DNA of 64,000 bases from Pseudomonas poae (GCA_028869255.1 CP110972.1:5928001-5992000), one strand, 5' to 3'. Counted from the first letter of the stretch, positions 19,199-28,850 are shown. Numbers and translations: made by a program. Notes: generated by a model from the sequence alone, not told the origin.

Positions 19199-20032
19199 AT
19201 GCAACACGACACCCATTCCCACGGCATCAACATGTCTGCCCTGGGTCGCGACAAGCAGAGCCTGAGCCTGGCCCAGGAAACCGTGGCCATCGAAGTGCCG
19301 GGCCTGAGCCTGTACTACGGTGAAAAACAGGCGCTGTTCGACGTCAGCATGAACATCCCCAAGCAGCGCGTGACGGCCTTTATCGGCCCGTCCGGCTGTG
19401 GCAAGTCCACGCTGCTGCGCACCTTCAACCGTATGAACGACCTGGTGGACGGTTGCCGTGTGGACGGTGCCATCAACCTCTACGGCACCAACATCTACCG
19501 CAAGGGCGAGGACGTGGCCGAGCTGCGTCGTCGCGTGGGCATGGTGTTCCAGAAACCCAACCCGTTCCCCAAGACCATCTACGAAAACGTGGTCTACGGC
19601 CTGCGCATCCAGGGCATCAACAAGAAACGCATCCTCGACGAAGCCGTTGAGTGGGCCCTCAAGGGCGCGGCGCTGTGGGACGAGGTCAAGGACCGTTTGC
19701 ATGACTCGGCGCTCGGCTTGTCCGGCGGCCAGCAACAGCGTCTGGTGATCGCCCGTACCATCGCCGTGGAGCCGGAAGTGCTGCTGCTCGACGAACCCTG
19801 CTCGGCACTCGACCCGATCTCGACATTGAAAGTCGAAGAGCTGATCTACGAGCTCAAGTCCAAGTTCACCATCGTCATCGTGACCCACAACATGCAACAG
19901 GCGGCGCGGGTTTCCGACTACACCGCGTTCATGTACATGGGCAAGCTGGTGGAGTTCGGCGATACCGATACCCTGTTCACCAATCCGGCGAAGAAGCAGA
20001 CCGAAGACTACATCACCGGTCGCTACGGCTAG
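19199..20032 (+). CDS. pstB: Phosphate ABC transporter ATP-binding protein
   Basis: 277-residue ATPase driving phosphate import through PstC-PstA and, with PhoU, signalling phosphate sufficiency to PhoR. Walker [10 protein letters not shown] near residue 64, ABC signature LSGGQQQR near residue 175, Walker [13 protein letters not shown] near residue 195, H-loop [13 protein letters not shown]. The first about 30 residues ([20 protein letters not shown]) are a polar extension common in pseudomonads; an internal ATG at 19232 is a possible alternative start. 70 bp precede phoU. Confidence 0.95.
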   Translation: MQHDTHSHGINMSALGRDKQSLSLAQETVAIEVPGLSLYYGEKQALFDVSMNIPKQRVTAFIGPSGCGKSTLLRTFNRMNDLVDGCRVDGAINLYGTNIYRKGEDVAELRRRVGMVFQKPNPFPKTIYENVVYGLRIQGINKKRILDEAVEWALKGAALWDEVKDRLHDSALGLSGGQQQRLVIARTIAVEPEVLLLDEPCSALDPISTLKVEELIYELKSKFTIVIVTHNMQQAARVSDYTAFMYMGKLVEFGDTDTLFTNPAKKQTEDYITGRYG

Positions 20033-20102
20033 GAAGCTGTGGTTCTGATTGCACTGACGCTGCGGTTCTCCGCACCTTACCGGACGCTCCAAGGACGCCA
20101 AC

Positions 20103-20863
20103 ATGATTAGCAAAGAAGGCCTTACCCACCACATCTCCGCGCAGTTCAACGCCGAGCTTGAGGAAGTGCGCAGCCACCTCCTGGCGATGGGCGGTCTGGT
20201 GGAGAAGCAAGTCAACGACGCGGTCACCGCGCTGATCGAGGCCGACTCGGGCCTGGCCCAGCAAGTGCGCGAGATCGACGACCAGATCAACCAGATGGAA
20301 CGCAACATCGACGAAGAATGCCTGCGCATTCTCGCCCGTCGCCAGCCGGCGGCTTCCGACTTGCGTTTGATCATCAGCATCTCCAAGTCAGTGATCGACC
20401 TGGAGCGTATCGGTGACGAAGCCACCAAAATCGCCCGCCGCGCCATCCAGCTGTGCGAAGAGGGCGAAGCGCCGCGTGGTTACGTGGAAGTGCGGCACAT
20501 CGGCGATCAGGTGCGCAACATGGTGCGCGATGCCCTCGACGCCTTTGCCCGCTTCGACGCCGAACTGGCGTTGTCAGTGGCCCAGTACGACAAGATCATC
20601 GACCGTGAATACAAGACCGCGCTGCGCGAGCTGGCGACCTACATGATGGAAGATCCGCGCTCTATCTCGCGGGTCTTGAGCATCATCTGGGTGCTGCGCT
20701 CCTGGAACGTATCGGCGACCACGCACGTAATATCTCGGAGCTGGTGATCTACCTGGTGCGCGGTACCGACGTGCGGCACATGGGTCTCAAGCGCATGAAG
20801 GCCGAAGTTGAAGGTTCAGTCGACCAAATCCCTAATGTTCCGGGCAAAACTGACGATAAGTAA
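20103..20863 (+). CDS. phoU: Phosphate signalling protein PhoU, with an apparent -1 frameshift
   Basis: Negative regulator connecting the Pst transporter to PhoR; made of two three-helix PhoU domains binding metal clusters. Domain 1 contains LERIGDEATKIARRA near residue 100. Domain 2 should contain the matching LERIGDHARNISELVIYLV, but the frame breaks at 20701-20702: adding one C (TCC CTG GAA) restores exactly this motif and the reading to a TAA at 20861-20863, 253 residues. As written the product would end after an unrelated tail at 20747. Loss of PhoU derepresses the Pho regulon, so an intact gene and a base-call error are more likely than a true null. Confidence 0.9.
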
Positions 20864-20879
20864 GGTTGCCCGAGAAATT

Positions 20880-20911
20880 AACGCCCGGCCTTTGGCCGGG
20901 CGTTTTCGTTT
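20880..20911 (+). terminator. Intrinsic terminator of the pst-phoU operon
   Basis: AACGCCCGGCC-TTT-GGCCGGGCGTT (20880-20904), an 11-bp perfect stem, runs into TTTTCGTTTG. It is 17 bp after the phoU stop. Confidence 0.93.
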
Positions 20912-21018
20912 GTAGCGGAATCGGATGAAAGAAAGTCCGAACGTGACTGCAGAGTTTTTGGCAAAATGCCATCAGTCAGGCGTTTTGTGTGCCGCCGTTT
21001 TTATAGGATGAAGGGTCG

Positions 21019-21930
21019 ATGAGTAAAGTCAGTGTATTGGTGGTGGATGATGCCTCGTTTATCCGCGACCTGGTGAAGAAGTGCCTGCGCAACTACTTCC
21101 CCGGGATCAAGCTTGAAGATGCGGTGAACGGCAAAAAGGCCCAGGCTATCCTGATGCGCGAGACCTTCGACCTGGTGCTGTGCGACTGGGAAATGCCAGA
21201 GATGTCCGGGCTTGAGCTGTTGACCTGGTGCCGCGAACAGCCGCACCTCAAAGCCATGCCGTTCGTGATGGTGACCAGCCGTGGCGACAAGGAAAACGTG
21301 GTCCAGGCGATCCAGGCCGGGGTTTCCGGCTACGTCAGCAAGCCGTTCACCAACGAACAGTTGCTGAACAAGGTCAAGCAGGCCCTGCACAAGATCGGCC
21401 GCCTCGACGCCCTGGTCGCCAGCGCGCCCACCAAGATGAACTCGGCCTTCGGCAACGATTCCCTGAGCGCCCTGACCGGCGGCAAACCCGAAGCGGTCAA
21501 GTCCGCACCTGTGGCTGCTGCTGCGCCCGCGCCGAGTCGAGGCCTGCTCAACAGCCCGCCGGTTCAGGCGCCTGCGGCTGCATCCCCTGCCGGCGGTCGT
21601 GGCCAAGGCCAGTTGCGCCTGTCCAGCGGCACCCAGCAATGTGTGATCAAGGCGCTGAGCATCAAGGAGGCGCTGCTGGTGGTGCGGCGCGGTGAAGTCC
21701 TGCCCCAGGTGCTGGAAAGCGCTGTGCTGGACCTTGAGCAAGGCGATAACGCCGAAGTCGCCCGCCTCAACGGCTACCTGCACGCCATCGTCGCCTTCGA
21801 GCCCAAGCCGGACAGCGACTGGCTGCAACTGACCTTCCGGTTTATCGACCAGGATGCGCAGAAGCTGGACTACATCTCCCGCCTGATCGCACGCGGTACG
21901 GCGCAGAAGCACTTCGTGCCGGGTGCCTGA
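21019..21930 (+). CDS. Response regulator: CheY-like receiver with a degenerate PilZ-like C-terminus
   Basis: 303 residues. Residues 1-125 are a receiver domain with acidic pocket Asp10-Asp11, phosphoacceptor Asp56 (LVLCDWEMP) and the KPF lysine near 109. A Pro/Ala-rich linker (about 155-195) leads to a C-terminal domain (about 198-303) whose pattern, ending in LTFRFIDQDAQKLDYISRLIARG, resembles the last strand and helix of PilZ. The canonical RxxxR and D/NxSxxG c-di-GMP motifs are not evident, so binding is doubtful. The gene follows phoU in pseudomonads; a partner kinase is not in this window. The family link to PilZ is tentative. Confidence 0.82.
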   Translation: MSKVSVLVVDDASFIRDLVKKCLRNYFPGIKLEDAVNGKKAQAILMRETFDLVLCDWEMPEMSGLELLTWCREQPHLKAMPFVMVTSRGDKENVVQAIQAGVSGYVSKPFTNEQLLNKVKQALHKIGRLDALVASAPTKMNSAFGNDSLSALTGGKPEAVKSAPVAAAAPAPSRGLLNSPPVQAPAAASPAGGRGQGQLRLSSGTQQCVIKALSIKEALLVVRRGEVLPQVLESAVLDLEQGDNAEVARLNGYLHAIVAFEPKPDSDWLQLTFRFIDQDAQKLDYISRLIARGTAQKHFVPGA

Positions 21931-22075
21931 TTTGTAGAGCGACATCTATCCAGTGTGGGAGAGGCGGTGCGACGGTTCGACTCGCCCGCACCCCCATTGG
22001 ATCTTCATTGCGACGTACACAGCTGTCATGATCCGTTGCTAGTCTGCCGCTCAGTCATACCGACAGGTTCGCGCC

Positions 22076-22747
22076 ATGCTCTTTCGCCCGTTGCTGTTCT
22101 GCATGCTGGCTTCGGTCGCCGTTTCGAGCCAGGCCATGACCCTCTACAAATCCACCGATGCCAACGGCATGGTGTTTTTCAGCGACCGGCAAACCCCCGG
22201 CGCCCAGGCATTCGTGATCCAGGAGCGCAGGGTCGAGCCGGTACGACCGCCGCTGCGACAAAGGCCAACCGCGAGTTATCCACAGCAAGCCTACCGCTAC
22301 CCGCTGCCCTGGCGCGGCGGGCCGTTCCGGCTGACCCAGGGCCCCAACGGCAGCTTCAGCCACACCGATGCCAAAAGCCGCTACGCCATGGACATCGCCA
22401 TGCCCGAAGGCACGCCGATCATTGCGGCGCGCAGCGGCGTGGTGGTGAAGATCGAGAATAACCAGGCCGGGCGTGGCAACGATGCCTCGGGGAATTTCGT
22501 GCGCGTGCAGCACGATGACGGCACGCAGGGCGTGTACCTGCACCTCAAGCAAGGTTCGGTCAGTGTGCGGGCGGGGCAGCGTGTAGCGGTGGGAAGCCCG
22601 CTGGCATCGTCGGGCAATACCGGCAACAGCAGCGGGCCGCATCTGCACTTTGTGGTGCAGCAGAGTACCGAGGCCGGGCTGGTGTCGATCCCTTACGAGT
22701 TCAACCAGCCGGTCGGCACATTGCCCAACTTTGCGTTGGGCAATTGA
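22076..22747 (+). CDS. M23-family (LytM) peptidase with N-terminal DUF4124
   Basis: 223-residue exported protein: signal peptide residues 1-20 (MLFRPLLFCMLASVAVSSQA), then a DUF4124-like segment (LYKSTDANGMVFFSDRQTPG), then an M23 domain from about residue 80. Metal-site residues are recognisable: His96, Asp106 in YAMDIAMPEGTP, and His189/His191 in SSGPHLHF. The set is complete, so it may be an active peptidoglycan endopeptidase rather than an EnvC-like activator. It converges with the CNNM gene, with 3 bp between the stops. Confidence 0.88.
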   Translation: MLFRPLLFCMLASVAVSSQAMTLYKSTDANGMVFFSDRQTPGAQAFVIQERRVEPVRPPLRQRPTASYPQQAYRYPLPWRGGPFRLTQGPNGSFSHTDAKSRYAMDIAMPEGTPIIAARSGVVVKIENNQAGRGNDASGNFVRVQHDDGTQGVYLHLKQGSVSVRAGQRVAVGSPLASSGNTGNSSGPHLHFVVQQSTEAGLVSIPYEFNQPVGTLPNFALGN

Positions 22748-22750
22748 GGG

Positions 22751-24092
22751 TCAGTCCAGCAACAGGACCTTGGCCAGCACGATTTTCGGGCCTTTCATCT
22801 TCTTGATGATGATCCGCAAGCCTTCAACCTCCAGCACTTCTTCTTCTTCCGGCACCCGCTTGAGGGTGTCGTAGATCAGCCCGGCCAGGGTTTCGGCTTC
22901 GATGTGGTCCAGGTCGACGCCCAGCAGGCGTTCCACCTTGAACAGCGGCGTGTCGCCTCGTACCAGCAATTTACCTGGCTGGTAGGCGAGGATGCCGCGC
23001 TCGGCCTTGCGGTGTTCGTCCTGGATATCGCCCACCAGCACTTCCAGCACGTCTTCCATGGTCAGGTAGCCGATGATCTTGCCGTCGGCTTCTTCCACCA
23101 GGGCGAAGTGCGCGCCGCCTTTGCGGAACTGCTCCAGCAGCTGCGACAGCGGCATATGCCGCGACACGCGCTCCAGCGGGCGGGTCAGCTCGGCCAGGTT
23201 GAACGACTCGGGGATGTGGTCCAGGGCCGCCAGTTCCAGCAGCAGGTCCTTGATGTGCAGCAGGCCCACGAACTCGTTGCGCACCGCGTCATACACCGGG
23301 TAGCGGCTGAACTTGTGACGGCGGAACAGCGCAAGGATTTCCTTGAGCGGGGCGTTGAAGTCCAGGGTCACCAGGTCTTCGCGGGAGTTGGCCCAGTCCA
23401 CCACTTCCAGCTCGCCCATTTCCACGGCCGAAGCCAGCACGCGCATGCCTTGGTCGCTGGGGTCCTGGCCACGGCTGGAGTGCAGGATCAGCTTGAGTTC
23501 TTCGCGGCTGTAATGGTGCTCATGATGCGGGCCAGGCTCGCCTTGGCCGGCGATGCGCAGGATGGCGTTGGCGCTGGCGTTGAGCAGGTAGATCGCCGGG
23601 TACATGGCCCAATAGAACAGGTACAGCGGCACCGCCGTCCACAGCGAGAGCAGCTCAGGCTTGCGAATCGCCCAGGATTTGGGCGCCAGTTCACCGACCA
23701 CGATGTGCAGGTAGGAAATCACGAAGAACGCGGCAAAGAACGAAACGCCCTTGATCACTTCCGGCGACTCGACGCCCACGGCGCCCAGCAACGGCTCGAG
23801 GATGTGCGCAAAGGCCGGCTCGCCGACCCAGCCCAGGCCCAGGGAGGCGAGGGTGATACCCAGCTGGCAGGCCGACAGGTAGGCGTCGAGCTGGCTGTGC
23901 ACTGTGCGCAGGATCTGCCCGCGCCAGCCGTTCTTGTGGGCGATGGCCTCGACCCGGGTGGCGCGCAGTTTGACCATGGCAAATTCCGCCGCAACGAAGA
24001 AACCGTTGAGCAGTACCAGGACCAGTGCAAAAAGAATCATGCCGAAGTCGGCGAAGAGTGTGGCGAAGGTGATACCAGGGGGAAGGGTCCAT
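22751..24092 (-). CDS. CNNM/CorC-type (hemolysin-like) membrane protein with CBS pair, frameshifted near its start
   Basis: Inner-membrane protein of the UPF0053/CNNM family, associated with divalent-metal (Mg2+/Co2+) transport or resistance. About four membrane segments in residues 15-165 (FALVLVLLNGFFVAAEFAMVKLR first), two CBS domains about 215-340, and a C-terminal CorC/HlyC domain about 355-440 ending EEEEVLEVEGLRIIIKKMKGP. The natural start appears to be the ATG at 24092 (MDPSPG...), but a G5 run at 24078-24082 (plus strand) puts it out of frame; with G4 it reads MDPSPGITFATLFADFGM into the rest, 446 residues. An in-frame ATG exists at 24040, so the main frame could still be made. Confidence 0.87.
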
Positions 24093-24249
24093 GATGGGGT
24101 TTTGCAGGTTCCGTGTGTTCAATAAGGGGTGGCAAAAAGGCCTGAAAGGCAGGCGCAAGTCGGCCAATGTAGCGGCTGACGGGGCGCTTGCCTAGTGCCC
24201 GCTGCCGGGCGGGGCAAGGAATGCATTCTTGGAAACGATGCAAATCCAA

Positions 24250-24338
24250 TGTGGGAGGGGGCTTGCTCCCGAATGCGGTGGGTCAGTCAACACATTCATA
24301 GCTGACCCACCGCTTTCGCGAGCAAGCCCGCTCCCACA
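24250..24338. repeat. REPIN with unequal arms
   Basis: Left arm TGTGGGAGGGGGCTTGCTCC, right arm the inverse of TGTGGGAGCGGGCTTGCTCG; inner GGTGGGTCAG / CTGACCCACC pair perfectly. It lies just after phoR. Confidence 0.88.
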
Positions 24339-24361
24339 TTTGGTTGGGTGGCGTGTTCGGT

Positions 24362-25684
24362 TTATTCGTCCGTACCGATCACTCGCGAACGGGTCATCTG
24401 CGCCGGCGGAAAATGGCAGGTGAAGGTACTGCCATGGCCCAGTACGCTGCTGATTTCCAGGCGTGCGCGATGGCGCAGCAGCACATGCTTGACGATGGCC
24501 AGCCCCAGCCCGGTGCCGCCGGTGTTGGAGTTGCGGCTGGAGTCTACGCGGTAGAAGCGTTCGGTCAGGCGCGGCAGGTGCTTGGCGTCGATGCCGATGC
24601 CGGAGTCTTGCACGCTCAGGTGCGCACCGTGTTCGTCGGCCCACCAGCGGATGCGGATATTGCCCTTGTCCTGGGTGTACTTCACGGCGTTGAACACCAG
24701 GTTGGAGAACGCGCTGCGCAATTCGCCTTCGCTGCCTTTGAGCAGCACCATCGGGTCGGCTTCCAGGGTGATCTGCTGGCCGCGTTCGCCGGAGAGGGCC
24801 TGGGCGTCATTCTTGATGGTCTGCAACAGGCTTTGTACGGCCACCGGATGGTTATCCGACGGGTAATCCGTGGCCTCAAGCTTGGCCAGTAACAGCAGGT
24901 CATTGAGCAGTGTTTGCATGCGTGAACCCTGCTGCTGCATCTGCTGCAGGGCGCGGCTCCAGCGCGGGTTGATCTCGTCGACGTTATCCAGCAGCGTCTC
25001 CAGGTAACCGCAGATTACCGTCAAAGGCGTGCGCAGTTCGTGGGAGACGTTGGCGACGAAGTCTTTGCGCATCTGTTCCAACTGGTGGATACGGGTCACG
25101 TCGCGCACCAGCATCAAGTGTTCGTTGTTGCCATAGCGCGTGAGGTACAGCTGGATACGCACGCGATCATTGGTGGGCGAGGGGATTTCCAGCGCTTCTT
25201 CGTAGTTCTCCTGCTCGAAGTACTCCTTGAAGCGCGGGTGGCGCACCAGGTTGGTCACCGGCTGGCCGCTGTCCTGGGGCGTCTTGAGGCCCAGCAGGGT
25301 CTCGGCGGCGCGGTTCCACCACTCCAGGTTGCCGTCGCTGTCGAGCATGATCACCGCGTCTTTGAGCGCGGCGGTGGACTCCTGCACCCGGTCGATCACC
25401 GCTTGCAGGCGCCCGCGAACGCGTTGGTCGCGGCGTTGCAGGTGGTAGATGCTGTCGAACACCTCGCCCCATAGCCCATAGCCGTCGGGTGGCGCTTCAT
25501 CGGGTTTGTGCTGGCGCAGCCATTCATGCAGGCGCAGCAGTTGTTTGAGGGTCCAGCCCAGGTACAGGGCGATGCCGGCTGCCAGGCTCCAGCCATATTG
25601 GCCGCTGACCAGGCCCACCAGCAGGCAGCCGGTGATCAACAGCAACAGGTGGCGGATCAGGGTGCCATGCCAGTTTTGGTTCAC
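24362..25684 (-). CDS. phoR: Phosphate-regulon sensor histidine kinase
   Basis: 440-residue membrane kinase that phosphorylates PhoB under phosphate limitation and is restrained by PstSCAB-PhoU. Two adjacent membrane segments (about residues 10-48), a DUF3329-like juxtamembrane region, PAS domain about 95-200 (AVIMLDSDGNLEWWNRAA), HisKA with His215 in FVANVSHELRTPL, and HATPase_c with N box LVFNAVKYT and GGTGLGLAIVKHV near residue 400. Normal length. It follows phoB by 100 bp containing an inverted repeat. Confidence 0.95.
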   Translation of the reverse strand: MNQNWHGTLIRHLLLLITGCLLVGLVSGQYGWSLAAGIALYLGWTLKQLLRLHEWLRQHKPDEAPPDGYGLWGEVFDSIYHLQRRDQRVRGRLQAVIDRVQESTAALKDAVIMLDSDGNLEWWNRAAETLLGLKTPQDSGQPVTNLVRHPRFKEYFEQENYEEALEIPSPTNDRVRIQLYLTRYGNNEHLMLVRDVTRIHQLEQMRKDFVANVSHELRTPLTVICGYLETLLDNVDEINPRWSRALQQMQQQGSRMQTLLNDLLLLAKLEATDYPSDNHPVAVQSLLQTIKNDAQALSGERGQQITLEADPMVLLKGSEGELRSAFSNLVFNAVKYTQDKGNIRIRWWADEHGAHLSVQDSGIGIDAKHLPRLTERFYRVDSSRNSNTGGTGLGLAIVKHVLLRHRARLEISSVLGHGSTFTCHFPPAQMTRSRVIGTDE

Positions 25685-25714
25685 AATCGGTCCTTCGGAC
25701 AGTGAAAAGTTTCA

Positions 25715-25780
25715 AGCTGCAAGCGACAAGTCAGAGCAGATCGGCTTCCACTTGCCGCTTGTAGCTAACCGCTTGCAGCT
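25715..25780. repeat. Inverted repeat between phoB and phoR
   Basis: AGCTGCAAGCG (25715-25725) and its exact inverse CGCTTGCAGCT (25770-25780), with further partial copies (CAAGCGACAAG, CTTGCCGCTTG) in between. It resembles a small pseudomonad palindromic repeat and could form a hairpin in the phoBR mRNA. Confidence 0.65.
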
Positions 25781-25784
25781 GCTT

Positions 25785-26474
25785 TCAACCTTTGGTTGAA
25801 AACCGATAGCCGGTGCCGCGCACGGTTTGTACCAGATTCTCGTAGGCATCGCCCAAGGCTTTGCGCAGGCGACGGATATGCACGTCCACCGTGCGCTCTT
25901 CCACGTACACGTTGCCGCCCCACACCTGGTCCAGCAACTGGCCACGGGTGTAGGCGCGTTCCTGGTGGGTCATGAAAAATTGCAGCAGGCGATATTCGGT
26001 CGGGCCCATCTCGGCAGGCTTGCCGTCGATGGTCACACGGTGGCTGATCGGGTCCAGAATCAGACCGTCGACTTCGATAGGGGCTTCGCCATCAGTCGGA
26101 CCGGCACGGCGCAGTACGGCTTTCAGACGAGCGACCAGCTCGCGTGGGGAAAACGGTTTGGTGATGTAGTCATCGGCGCCGACTTCCAGGCCCTGGATCT
26201 TGTTGTCCTCTTCGCCCTTGGCGGTGAGCATGATGATCGGGATATCCCCGGTCAGCTCGTCACGCTTGAGGCGGCGGGCCAGTTCGATGCCGGAGGTGCC
26301 GGGCAGCATCCAGTCCAGCAGGATCAGGTCCGGCTTGCGGTCGACGATAATGGCATGGGCCTGCTGGGAGTTCTCGGCCTCCAGGCAGTCATAGCCGGCC
26401 ATTTCCAACGCAACGGCGATCATCTCGCGAATGGGCGCTTCGTCGTCAACAATCAGAATGCTCCTGCCAACCAT
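25785..26474 (-). CDS. phoB: Phosphate-regulon response regulator
   Basis: 229-residue OmpR-family activator that binds PHO boxes. Receiver domain residues 1-120 with phosphoacceptor Asp54 ([10 protein letters not shown]) and Lys in DDYITKPFS; winged-helix DNA-binding domain about 130-228 with [22 protein letters not shown] and [11 protein letters not shown]. Start [12 protein letters not shown] at 26474. It has its own PHO box promoter, so phoBR is autoregulated, and its product should act on the boxes before pstS and pstC in this same window. Confidence 0.96.
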   Translation of the reverse strand: MVGRSILIVDDEAPIREMIAVALEMAGYDCLEAENSQQAHAIIVDRKPDLILLDWMLPGTSGIELARRLKRDELTGDIPIIMLTAKGEEDNKIQGLEVGADDYITKPFSPRELVARLKAVLRRAGPTDGEAPIEVDGLILDPISHRVTIDGKPAEMGPTEYRLLQFFMTHQERAYTRGQLLDQVWGGNVYVEERTVDVHIRRLRKALGDAYENLVQTVRGTGYRFSTKG

Positions 26475-26512
26475 GCCTAAAATCCTCTTGTCATTTAACT
26501 GTCTTGCGCCGC

Positions 26513-26546
26513 ATTAGATAACGGAATTATTGCAGTCGTGTGACAG
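26513..26546 (-). promoter_or_regulatory. PHO box and -10 of the phoBR promoter
   Basis: Minus strand: CTGTCAC-ACGA-CTGCAAT (26546-26529), a good first and weaker second half site, then 10 nt, then TCTAAT (26518-26513), a strong -10. The implied start is near 26506, 32 nt before phoB. Confidence 0.8.
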
Positions 26547-26628
26547 TAATTTAGTCGCTTGGGCAATTCGCGCCTCTCTGGGCTACGCTTGGGGTCCGAA
26601 TCCTGACAACCACAAAAGGAAGGTTCCG

Positions 26629-27006
26629 ATGACTTACAGCACTATTTCCTGGAAAGCCCTGCTGGTTACGGCGGCGCTGTCACTGCCGGGCCTGGCATTC
26701 GCGGCGGAGCCGGCGATGACCCATGACGGTTTGTTGGTGGATCACAAAGGGCTGACCCTCTACACCTTCGACAAGGATGCCGATGGCAAATCCGTGTGCA
26801 AGGACCAATGCGCAACTAACTGGCCGCCGCTGAAGGCTGAGTCCACCGACAAGTCGACGGGCGATTGGACAGTCATCACCCGCGATGACCAGACCAGCCA
26901 GTGGGCCTACAAAGGCAAGCCGGTTTATACCTACAAAGATGACAAGAAGGCCGGTGACAAGACCGGAGACGGCAAGGGTGGGGCGTGGCACGTCATCAAA
27001 CCCTGA
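26629..27006 (+). CDS. Secreted COG4315-like protein (lipoprotein_15 repeat)
   Basis: 125-residue exported protein. Signal peptide to about residue 24 (LLVTAALSLPGLAFAAEP). The mature part carries two copies of the short repeat of PF03640: GLTLYTFDKDADGKSVCKDQ with CATNWPPL, and GKPVYTYKDDKKAGDKTGDG with GAWHVIKP. Two cysteines near residues 62 and 66 may form a disulphide or bind a ligand. Function unknown. ATG at 26629 preceded by AAGGAAGG. Divergent from phoB, but its own promoter has no PHO box that I can see. Confidence 0.85.
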   Translation: MTYSTISWKALLVTAALSLPGLAFAAEPAMTHDGLLVDHKGLTLYTFDKDADGKSVCKDQCATNWPPLKAESTDKSTGDWTVITRDDQTSQWAYKGKPVYTYKDDKKAGDKTGDGKGGAWHVIKP

Positions 27007-27017
27007 TCCGCTACCTG

Positions 27018-27168
27018 TGTGGCGAGCGGGCTTGTTGTGGCGAGCGGGCTTGCCCGCGTTGGGCTGCGAAGCGGCCCCTAAACACGACAACTCGAGTTTC
27101 CTGAAATAACGCGGCGGCCCTCATAGGGGCCGCTTCGCGGCCCAACGCGGGCAAGCCCGCTCGCCACA
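27018..27168. repeat. Long REPIN-type repeat (GTGGCGAGCGGGCTTGCCCGCGTTGGGC type) with duplicated left end
   Basis: The outer arms are TGTGGCGAGCGGGCTTG and its inverse; inner arms ttgggctgcgaagcggcccct / aggggccgcttcgcggcccaa extend the pairing. The first 18 bases of the left arm are present twice (27018 and 27036), suggesting slippage or a partial second insertion. It shares the core of 1009-1103. No gene in this 195-bp gap. Confidence 0.85.
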
Positions 27169-27201
27169 ATAAGCCGGCTTATGGCAACTCAGGCCAAGCG
27201 C

Positions 27202-28092
27202 TTATCGAAACGCGTAGTCCGCCACAATCCCCACAAATATCGCCAACCCCGCCCAGTGGTTGTGCAAAAACGCCTTGAAGCACTTCATCCGATCCTTGTC
27301 GCGGGTGTACCAGAACTCCCAGGCAAAGCAGCCCGCCGCCGCCGCCAACCCCAGGTGGAACCAGCCGCCCAGCTCAAACCGAGCGCCTGCCAGCAGCAGA
27401 CACAGCAGCGCCAGGCCCTGCAGGGTAACGATGATCACGCGGTCGGCCTCGCCGAACAGAATGGCGGTGGATTTAACGCCGATCTTCAAGTCGTCGTCAC
27501 GGTCGGTCATCGCGTAATAAGTGTCATAGCCCACCGTCCACAGCAGGTTGGCGATGTACAGCAGCCACGCTGCAGCAGGCAGGCTGCCGGTCTCGGCGGT
27601 GAACGCCATCGGCATGCCCCAGGAAAACGCCGCGCCCAACACCACCTGCGGGTAATAGGTGTAGCGCTTCATGAACGGGTAACTCGCCGCCAGCGCCAGG
27701 CCGCCGAGGGATAGCAGGATGGTGGTGGCGTTGGTCAGCAATACCAGCAGGAAACTGACGCCCATCAGCACTGCAAAGAACACCAGCGCCTCTTTCGAAC
27801 TGATCTTGCCGCTGACCAGTGGGCGTTGCTCGGTACGCTTTACATGGCCGTCGACCTTGCGGTCGGCCCAGTCATTGATCACGCAGCCGCCGGCACGGGT
27901 CAGCACTACGCCCAGCACGAAAATCACGATATTGCTCAAAGACGGCGAGCCCTTGCCGGCAATCCACAGCGCCCACAGCGTCGGCCAGAGCAGCAGGTAG
28001 ATGCCGATGGGCTTGTCCATGCGGGTCAACTGAATGAAATCCCAGGCCCTGGGGTTCAGGCGGTTCAAGGACTTGAGCAGACGTTGATACAT
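27202..28092 (-). CDS. ubiA: 4-hydroxybenzoate octaprenyltransferase (ubiquinone biosynthesis)
   Basis: 296-residue inner-membrane prenyltransferase joining 4-hydroxybenzoate to the polyprenyl chain. Two Asp-rich motifs bind the diphosphate through Mg2+: [19 protein letters not shown] near residue 75 and [12 protein letters not shown] near residue 200. About eight membrane segments. Start [19 protein letters not shown] overlaps the last base of the ubiC stop codon (TGATG), so the two are translationally coupled. Confidence 0.95.
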   Translation of the reverse strand: MYQRLLKSLNRLNPRAWDFIQLTRMDKPIGIYLLLWPTLWALWIAGKGSPSLSNIVIFVLGVVLTRAGGCVINDWADRKVDGHVKRTEQRPLVSGKISSKEALVFFAVLMGVSFLLVLLTNATTILLSLGGLALAASYPFMKRYTYYPQVVLGAAFSWGMPMAFTAETGSLPAAAWLLYIANLLWTVGYDTYYAMTDRDDDLKIGVKSTAILFGEADRVIIVTLQGLALLCLLLAGARFELGGWFHLGLAAAAGCFAWEFWYTRDKDRMKCFKAFLHNHWAGLAIFVGIVADYAFR

Positions 28093-28655
28093 CAGCAGTT
28101 CTCCGGGTGGTCATGCAGTGCGCGCCAGAAGCTCGGCAGGAAGATTTCCGCCACCAGCACACTCAGCCGCCCGCGATCGAAGCGCGAGCGGCGCGCCCAC
28201 AAGCCGTCGACCTGATCTGCGGTGGGCAGCCATGGCCGGGGGTAACGGCACACTTCGATCGCCTGGCGGGTGAAGGCGTGGTCGCAGAACAGCAATTCGC
28301 CAAGCGAACGGCTGCCCAACTCATCCATATGCAAGCCGTCGCCCTGCAGCGCACTGCGTGCCGCCACGCTGCGGGCGAACACCCACGGCTGGCCATGCCC
28401 GCGCAAATACACCTCGCGCACCCAACCGGTAGTGGCCGGCGCAAGCCCCAATGCAGTGCATTCATCGTCGCGCAGCGGCTGCCAGCCTTCGAACAGTGGC
28501 GTCACGCTGAAGCCGTCATTGGACAGCCACGTCAGCCGGCGCGTCAGCGAGCCTTCATCGAACAGCCAATTGAGGGTCAAGGGCGCGGGCAATGGGCTCA
28601 GAAGGCTCTGGGTCAGCCATTGGCAAGCATCGGGAAGGGCGATTGAGTGCGGCAC
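28092..28655 (-). CDS. ubiC: Chorismate lyase
   Basis: 187-residue soluble enzyme converting chorismate to 4-hydroxybenzoate plus pyruvate, the substrate for UbiA. Recognisable UbiC features: LTRRL near residue 36, [20 protein letters not shown] near residue 78 with the active-site Arg, and [18 protein letters not shown] near residue 118 with the Glu-carrying segment. First gene of ubiC-ubiA; divergent from the rubredoxin gene with 195 bp between starts. Confidence 0.93.
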   Translation of the reverse strand: MPHSIALPDACQWLTQSLLSPLPAPLTLNWLFDEGSLTRRLTWLSNDGFSVTPLFEGWQPLRDDECTALGLAPATTGWVREVYLRGHGQPWVFARSVAARSALQGDGLHMDELGSRSLGELLFCDHAFTRQAIEVCRYPRPWLPTADQVDGLWARRSRFDRGRLSVLVAEIFLPSFWRALHDHPENC

Positions 28656-28850
28656 GGTGAGTCAGTATTGGCAGCAAAAGAGGCGGCGAGCTTACCATGG
28701 CGTCCTGAGCTTTTGCCGGGCCGAACCGGCCGCTTGCGTCGATCATGCTTGCATCTGCCGGCCCCGATCAGTACAAAACGCCCTGAGCCGCACGGCAACG
28801 CTGGTCTATCGACCGTCGGCCAACACGCCTGGACCCTGAGGAAGCAAGTA

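Noticed and set aside
20641..20863. Programmed ribosomal frameshifting in phoU (and in the other broken genes)
   Set aside because: The sites lack a slippery heptamer with downstream structure, go in both directions, and affect unrelated genes.
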